NCBI GenBank assembly: GCA_903870955.1
Contig: CAIQEX010000532.1
Span: 1 to 10,842, forward strand
Direction: 5' to 3'
Length of the DNA: 10,842 nucleotides
Origin: an uncultured beta proteobacterium
GTDB lineage: Bacteria > Pseudomonadota > Gammaproteobacteria > Burkholderiales > Burkholderiaceae_C
Shown here: positions 9,901 through 10,842 of the stretch, in pieces
Position numbering within the stretch: position 1 is the stretch's first letter
Layout of the letters: every line of letters begins with the position of its first letter
Translations under genes and position numbers: made by a program
The notes under the pieces: model-generated
What the model saw: the letters and a program-made list of their open reading frames with translations, nothing else
Database searches by the model: none
What the model was told of the DNA's origin: nothing

Positions 9901-10842
9901 CGGACAGTGCGCACCCGACCACGGGCGATTGCTCACAGTGCCATACCAGTACTACCGCATTCAGTGGCGTGGCCAAACCGACTGGACACATGGTCACCAC
10001 GGCGAGCTGCGCCTCCTGCCACTCTGCGACCGATTACTCGGTGGTTGGCTTGGGATTGCCTGGAAAATTGACGACCATGCACACGGCCTTCAACATTACA
10101 GCCGCCCCGATTACTGCGGCAACCGCAGCCAACATGGCCAGCCAGAAATGTGGTTCCTGCCACGCCACCACGGCCAAATTTGCGGGTTGCGCCACGTCGA
10201 CCGCCTGCGCATCGCCGCCACCGACTACCTGGCAGGCAACCAACACGGGTCTGCACCCATTGCACGTGCCAATCGGTACGACGACAGCCCTGACGGTGGA
10301 CTGCAGCGGTTGCCATGCTTCGGTCACGGCATTCTCTGGCGTCAACATGAAGAACGCGACCATGCACACCAGCGTGAACGGCACGGCCAAGGTTCAATGC
10401 CAAGCCTGTCATGAGAATGGCATGGCTTGGTATGGCGTGACAAACTTGGTGGTGCGACCCTCAATCACAGGTACTACGTCCACCGGCAAGACGGGGCTAA
10501 CCAAGCACACCGGTAGCAAGGCAGCGCCTAACGATTGCAGCAACTCGGGTTGCCATAGCTATTCCAATCCGAATGGCATGCGTGGTCTGCCGCGCCCTGT
10601 CATGCGCAGTGCCTTGGTGAGCCCGAACTTGGGCCGTGCCAAACCCAATGCCCCGACCACCAAACCGTCGCGCGGCAGTCTGGGTAACAGCTTCGACCAC
10701 AAGGGCGTGGCGGCAGGCAAGTGCAAGGATTGCCACGACGGAAAGAGTGCGTCGGGCATGCCCGCACGCCACCTGATGGTGACCACCTCCTGCGACATCT
10801 GCCACCGTCCCACCACCTGGTTGCCGGCGCAGTTCAACCACA
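807..10842 (+). CDS. Giant repeat-built multiheme c-type cytochrome, at least 87 hemes, 3'-truncated
   Basis: The frame runs from ATG 807 to the window end without a stop: 3345 complete codons, with the C-terminus missing. A signal peptide (residues 1-42) is followed by a four-heme cap (hemes 1-4, residues 67 to about 143), ten repeat units (hemes 5-84, from residue 171) and a C-terminal region (hemes 85-87, from residue 3244). I count 86 CXXCH sites and one CX4CH (CSNSGCH). There is about one non-heme His per heme, mostly in HIP, GHV/GHL, IHAN and FNH/YVH contexts, suggesting bis-His hemes throughout. Outside the heme sites I saw only two Cys (residues 3128 and 3134). The chain is rich in Ala, Gly, Ser, Thr and Pro and poor in charge. 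There is no lipobox, and no membrane segment after the signal peptide in the visible part. Heme content greatly exceeds MtrC/OmcA-type cytochromes (about ten hemes). Role inferred: long-range extracellular electron conduit, probably in one operon with the upstream cytochrome. Localisation and redox partner are unknown. Confidence 0.96.
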   Translation, partial: MAKLINLLARLRGHIGRPSFAGLLAMLLVATLQFSATQPAQAQQVGADFDHSSTGYVLNAQHQNVRCETCHVKGVFKGTPKDCESCHGWNNPRATFSVMPVTHIPTGNATCESCHQANMAQFVDATRTFNHAMVRSLTCVNCHSSNNPHPNVRTNPSDATHQAVMAQGQACDQCHTTIVFTGPKKPSNHIPISPLASCASCHTNADYGVMPSITAIHANAPSSNTNCADCHSASNAAKFATAKMVPPLMAPPTGHVAMNNQACETCHVGAIGSLQLPVVDGAKFSGSAFSHAGITGGCASCHAANAVVGFGINNIIQMPWAGSPAHIPTTAACESCHKSAPSGLVPGNAINAIGATEFMSPPPANADIHANVTSGCAACHGNAMDWQGMGLYPRTSTFTTIGASYFGFQTRPGAGGPYALADASHAAVLGGRGATDDCSQCHTVAAGFGAPSKGSNHIPTVAPCSNCHKGADYKAMPAVYDIHTNVDTTSCKACHADTTTYPMTPVITAPPTGHVNFVSTMDCQTCHVGPNSSIQSVASISNGSNFKNSAYVHNGPATGCDTCHGTGAATANLYGVVPKNIASLAPGHLPINSGAACEACHKSAPGATQIPLTGAIGGNPTFAGAIFNHSYTSATCASCHGQGVSGSSFAGSPNILVMPSSAAPSDTSHIPTTAACEACHGSTYPAGDYSLSATKSVPGSGFLALKPSPAQIHNNSSASCSTCHEVGSWVSVGPAQYPRTTTSPYVSGAYFGFQVRPTTTGAGQYSIQDNTPHPVTGECSDCHSSYVGGFAAPVKPTGHIPVTTSGCASCHKDPSYTVMPAIADIHNASNIDLTQKCQVCHADTTTYPMVPVIKAPPTDHIAQANLDCKDCHVGPNSSILSVATISNGSSFRNSAYVHDGTGVGCDTCHGSGAATANLYGVVPKNIATLAPGHLPITSGTACEACHKASPGVTQVPLTGAIGGSPTFAGATFNHNATTVSCATCHGQGISGSSFAGSPSIVVMPASSTPGPNSHLPSTADCQTCHTVKPSGDISANAPAATTFKTSLPTAANIHANTTTGCSGCHESGTWLGMDLPLYKANPTGTTYVSGTAYHGFQTRPTLSGGLNSIADPTPHPVTGECSNCHGSYSAAGFGAPAKPAGHIPTITSGCASCHTSSDYSVMPAISDIHNSSNIDSSSCKVCHANTTTYPMSPVIKAPPTGHVDPGTLDCQDCHVGPNSSLASTTIVNGANFQNSAYVHNGTATCASCHGSGAAPIFGVVPKNIASLTPGHLSVSVKPECGSCHTAPGSTQYPVSGAMSGMPTFAGGTFNHDATNASCAACHGQSVKLSNFAGNPTILLMPQSSIPGTDAHIPTTAACDVCHGSAPTGSFDLNNTKSVGASGFRTPAPGTQVLHANVSASCSTCHESGKLWAGVEPALYPRDATFPGTPPYKGFQTRPNLSGFTYSLPDGSHPASGECSGCHSVAAGFGPVAKPTNHIPVTTAGDANCSLCHKSADYTVMPSLSDIHTHAGKTLCSDCHTTTNAAKYPMTPAIMVPPAGHIDQGTSGCADCHVGTGSSMTSATPVPDGALFKGSLFNHSGIAVACAICHGSTVPKTGFYGVVPKAISNLQPKHMPTTDSCTDCHTNSVPTGLVPSNGMKTFAGAQFSHNGISSGCDACHGPNIVPGSFAGSPSIVVMPATSPAGPQAHIPSSTTCETCHSRSLPSGLLAGSASKLTGPGTGFQVGAPNSKETHTGVNGSCASCHGDGMQWIGMSLYPSLPSSTYVAHANYTGFQTRPGAGGPFAINDSTHPGAGLDCSNCHTSFTSFGPLTLPGGHIPVATSAVCGDCHTNFSTPPTSLTAIHAKAPSTTTNCVQCHDATNAKDFVLINPIVVPSVDHVPMVGASCEKCHMGANSSIKGGAVKDGDKFAGSLFDHNGVSSGCDVCHGVNVDSTTFIGLPNIKALTYTGALPHMKVGTNGCEACHTNSVPVGQVPAANMKTFAGASFTHSNNATACEVCHVPSPGVATFMGNPKIVGMPPTSPSGSQAHIPSSTTCASCHSGSTPAGLIAGSATKAIGSTGFKTSLPDSATIHANSDTTSCNVCHESGKDWASVGTYTRGPQNTPLAGTLFTGFQTRPISGGGTYSVNDAAHVGVGVGDCSNCHTGFTGFGPPSLPANHIPYSTANTTTCGSCHKVADYSVFPAYADIHKNAQSTTTNCVQCHSATNAATYNLLSGMKGKLVAPATTGNKHIDMAALSCETCHVDSLTGLTTTTTSFAGGKYSHQGVTTGCNACHVSGTGPFQGTLNIIVMPPTTGTGSSTSHLPTSTTCEDCHAGSTPSVLLPAVTTKTASANDFALPVPTAAMNHKNVTGSCSTCHDAGGTSTADVWMNMAAYLGQTNVNGPAPYKGFQTRPNAAGGTFKAKDAIHPATGDCSTCHTSFTDFASAVLPQFHIPTSTLVCTNCHTTSNYATMPTLTNIHKYAPANAQQGNCQLCHSAANAATYMQLAGLAGKLKYPTNVGSANGHVDMAGLDCVNCHVGTGSSIAANALPVQNGALFTNSAYIHTGVTANCASCHGDGVTALSFLGQTPKPIPNGHVPNNGSQDCVACHTTAPAGLIPYAGATAAAQTFATTKYSHNGITSNCQACHAGGTTFLGITNNVVLSNFSTHIPTTLAAAAKPDCASCHLGSTPSALVTWTKGAVPKTAGNTGFKTPIPTGSMIHANVTSGCIGCHEKGMSWLEVDTTFYNRTPTVKTAGANYLGFNTRPSANGTGFSIPDANHPTTGDCSNCHGSTASFSVSAVPTNHIPYATTATCDKCHTNINLVAGNADFSQMPTLTNIHAYAPSTTTNCAQCHDSANATKYNAGGVVIKSPASVTKHVPYGTVACETCHTGLTPVVETTKFSGGKFSHSGITTGCATCHGNGLAANNFYGITNLIAIPTTATMGASSHIPYTAACEACHTGTGAIPSALLSVTGAPAVSSGFRTPAPTGGNIHSGISAGCNSCHDTNYVWKGVDLYPINPSAITANGSYTGFQTRPVASPVTTALGKFGITDSAHPTTGDCSQCHTSTTAFSGVAKPTGHMVTTASCASCHSATDYSVVGLGLPGKLTTMHTAFNITAAPITAATAANMASQKCGSCHATTAKFAGCATSTACASPPPTTWQATNTGLHPLHVPIGTTTALTVDCSGCHASVTAFSGVNMKNATMHTSVNGTAKVQCQACHENGMAWYGVTNLVVRPSITGTTSTGKTGLTKHTGSKAAPNDCSNSGCHSYSNPNGMRGLPRPVMRSALVSPNLGRAKPNAPTTKPSRGSLGNSFDHKGVAAGKCKDCHDGKSASGMPARHLMVTTSCDICHRPTTWLPAQFNH
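933..1316 (+). other. N-terminal four-heme cap domain
   Basis: Hemes 1-4 (CETCH at 1005, CESCH 1053, CESCH 1137, CVNCH 1221) precede the regular repeats. The opening DFDH, GYVLNAQH, CETCH, FKGTP, CESCH pattern resembles the N-terminal region of other long extracellular multiheme cytochromes, recalled from general family knowledge. Four non-heme His (FDH, AQH, THIP, FNH) match the four hemes, with one extra in NPHPN. The spacing of hemes 3-4 does not match the a-i order of the later units, so this is a distinct cap. Confidence 0.75.
1317..2117 (+). repeat. Repeat unit 1, seven hemes (5-11)
   Basis: Residues 171-437 (267 residues). Sites: a CDQCH, b CASCH, c CADCH, d CETCH, g CASCH, h CESCH, i CAACH; e and f are absent. 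Seven non-heme His match seven hemes (THQ, NHIP, AIHAN, GHV, FSH, AHIP, DIHAN). The unit ends with the GFQTRP box at 2025-2042. Confidence 0.85.
2118..3140 (+). repeat. Repeat unit 2, nine hemes (12-20)
   Basis: Residues 438-778 (341 residues). Sites a-i: CSQCH, CSNCH, CKACH, CQTCH, CDTCH, CEACH, CASCH, CEACH, CSTCH. Nine non-heme His match nine hemes. Closest to unit 3: both carry HVGPNSS after site d, ANLYGVVPKNIA after e and PLTGAIGG after f. The terminal box is GFQVRP at 3060-3077, with Thr replaced by Val. Confidence 0.88.
3141..4166 (+). repeat. Repeat unit 3, nine hemes (21-29)
   Basis: Residues 779-1120 (342 residues). Sites a-i: CSDCH, CASCH, CQVCH, CKDCH, CDTCH, CEACH, CATCH, CQTCH, CSGCH. 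Nine ligand-type His plus one extra in the AYHGFQTRP box (4089-4106). With unit 2 it is the best conserved pair, consistent with tandem duplication. Confidence 0.88.
4167..5177 (+). repeat. Repeat unit 4, nine hemes (30-38)
   Basis: Residues 1121-1457 (337 residues). Sites a-i: CSNCH, CASCH, CKVCH, CQDCH, CASCH, CGSCH, CAACH, CDVCH, CSTCH. It keeps HVGPNSS, NSAYVHNG and GVVPKNIASL from units 2-3 but has diverged at site f. Nine non-heme His. GFQTRP box at 5103-5120. Confidence 0.88.
5178..6194 (+). repeat. Repeat unit 5, nine hemes (39-47)
   Basis: Residues 1458-1796 (339 residues). Sites a-i: CSGCH, CSLCH, CSDCH, CADCH, CAICH, CTDCH, CDACH, CETCH, CASCH. Nine ligand-type His plus an extra one in DIHTHAG. 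After site f it switches from the PLTGAIGG type of units 2-3 to NSVPTGLVPSNGMKTFAGA, shared with unit 6. GFQTRP box at 6120-6137. Confidence 0.88.
6195..7220 (+). repeat. Repeat unit 6, nine hemes (48-56)
   Basis: Residues 1797-2138 (342 residues). Sites a-i: CSNCH, CGDCH, CVQCH, CEKCH, CDVCH, CEACH, CEVCH, CASCH, CNVCH. Nine ligand-type His, with one extra in VAHANY at the end of unit 5. Site a is preceded by an HPGAGLD variant of the usual HPxTGE/D. GFQTRP box at 7140-7157. Confidence 0.88.
7221..8042 (+). repeat. Repeat unit 7, seven hemes (57-63)
   Basis: Residues 2139-2412 (274 residues). Sites: a CSNCH, b CGSCH, c CVQCH, d CETCH, g CNACH, h CEDCH, i CSTCH. Sites e and f are missing, together with about 70 residues and their two His. 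The missing block is replaced by a Thr-rich link (LTTTTTSFAGGKYSH). GFQTRP box at 7968-7985. Confidence 0.87.
8043..9101 (+). repeat. Repeat unit 8, nine hemes (64-72)
   Basis: Residues 2413-2765 (353 residues), the longest unit. Sites a-i: CSTCH, CTNCH, CQLCH, CVNCH, CASCH, CVACH, CQACH, CASCH, CIGCH. Nine non-heme His. Extra residues lie between c and d (YMQLAGLAGKLKYP), a stretch resembling the same place in unit 7. The box reads GFNTRP at 9027-9044. Confidence 0.87.
9102..9929 (+). repeat. Repeat unit 9, seven hemes (73-79)
   Basis: Residues 2766-3041 (276 residues). Sites: a CSNCH, b CDKCH, c CAQCH, d CETCH, g CATCH, h CEACH, i CNSCH. It lacks e-f in the same way as units 1 and 7; seven non-heme His match. 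The link after d (KFSGGKFSHSGITTG) matches unit 7. GFQTRP box at 9840-9857. Confidence 0.87.
9930..10535 (+). repeat. Degenerate repeat unit 10, five hemes (80-84)
   Basis: Residues 3042-3243 (202 residues). Sites: a CSQCH, b CASCH, c CGSCH, then CSGCH and CQACH, the last followed by the W-containing pattern of site i. About four sites are missing compared with a full unit. It contains two non-heme Cys (CATSTAC, 10188-10208), the only ones I found in the protein, and a degenerate terminal box (LVVRPS). It appears to be a transition between the repeats and the C-terminal region. Confidence 0.75.
10536..10842 (+). other. C-terminal heme region with one CX4CH site (hemes 85-87), truncated
   Basis: Heme 85 is CSNSGCH at 10536-10556, with four residues between the cysteines. 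A heme-free basic/proline-rich stretch follows (residues about 3252-3295: RGLPRPVMR, RAKPNAPTTKPSR). Then come CKDCH at 10722 and CDICH at 10791, in a pattern SFDHKG, CKDCHDG, ARHLMVTT, CDICHRPTTW, PAQFNH. That pattern resembles a widespread two-heme repeat (FDHxG, CxxCHNG, HxxT, CxxCHxTxxW, FxH) near the ends of extracellular multiheme cytochromes, recalled from general knowledge. It would predict more copies beyond the window edge. Confidence 0.72.

Noticed and set aside
9776..10414. Forward open frame of 212 codons in a different phase
   Set aside because: It lacks CXXCH sites and is low-complexity, while the overlapping frame has regularly spaced heme sites before, through and after it.
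1317..10535. Tandem satellite or CRISPR-like array suggested by regular repetition
   Set aside because: The roughly 0.8-1.05 kb period is a multiple of three every time, and the repeats align at the protein level around heme sites; they are coding protein repeats, not an array of direct repeats and spacers.

Overview
The window lies inside a cluster of multiheme c-type cytochrome genes, all on the + strand, and is cut at both ends. Two genes fill it. The first (2-766, start missing) is the C-terminal part of a cytochrome built from a repeated three-heme module; 11 CXXCH sites are visible in 254 residues. The second starts at 807 and stays open to the last base. I translated it codon by codon through 3345 residues without a stop and counted 87 heme c attachment sites: 86 CXXCH and one CX4CH. 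Its stop codon lies beyond the window. The sequence is moderately GC-rich, and the protein families suggest a Gram-negative bacterium able to move electrons across its outer envelope. A betaproteobacterium of the Rhodoferax/Comamonadaceae or Gallionellaceae type fits best, but this taxonomic call is an inference.

Layout: 2-766, three-heme-module cytochrome. 767-806, a 40-base gap with a clear ribosome binding site and a 14-codon mini-ORF that overlaps both neighbours, with no terminator or promoter seen. 807-932, Sec signal peptide of the giant cytochrome. 933-1316, N-terminal cap with hemes 1-4. 1317-10535, ten consecutive repeat units carrying hemes 5-84. 10536-10842, C-terminal region with hemes 85-87, cut by the window end.

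The repeat has a fixed grammar. A full unit is about 340 residues with nine hemes, which I call sites a to i. Unit sizes run 7, 9, 9, 9, 9, 9, 7, 9, 7, 5 hemes. The seven-heme units lack the adjacent pair e-f. In units 1-9 the histidines outside the heme motifs match the hemes one to one, apart from a few extras, which points to bis-histidine ligation throughout. Each unit ends with a heme-free stretch containing Trp, a Tyr-Pro-like motif and a GFQTRP box.

Both products are probably exported and loaded with heme by the cytochrome c maturation machinery. They would then act as electron conduits between the periplasm or outer membrane and an extracellular acceptor or donor such as iron minerals or another cell. 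The giant protein looks like a single-chain heme wire. No porin, membrane anchor or inner-membrane partner is visible in the window, so location and direction of electron flow are inferred.
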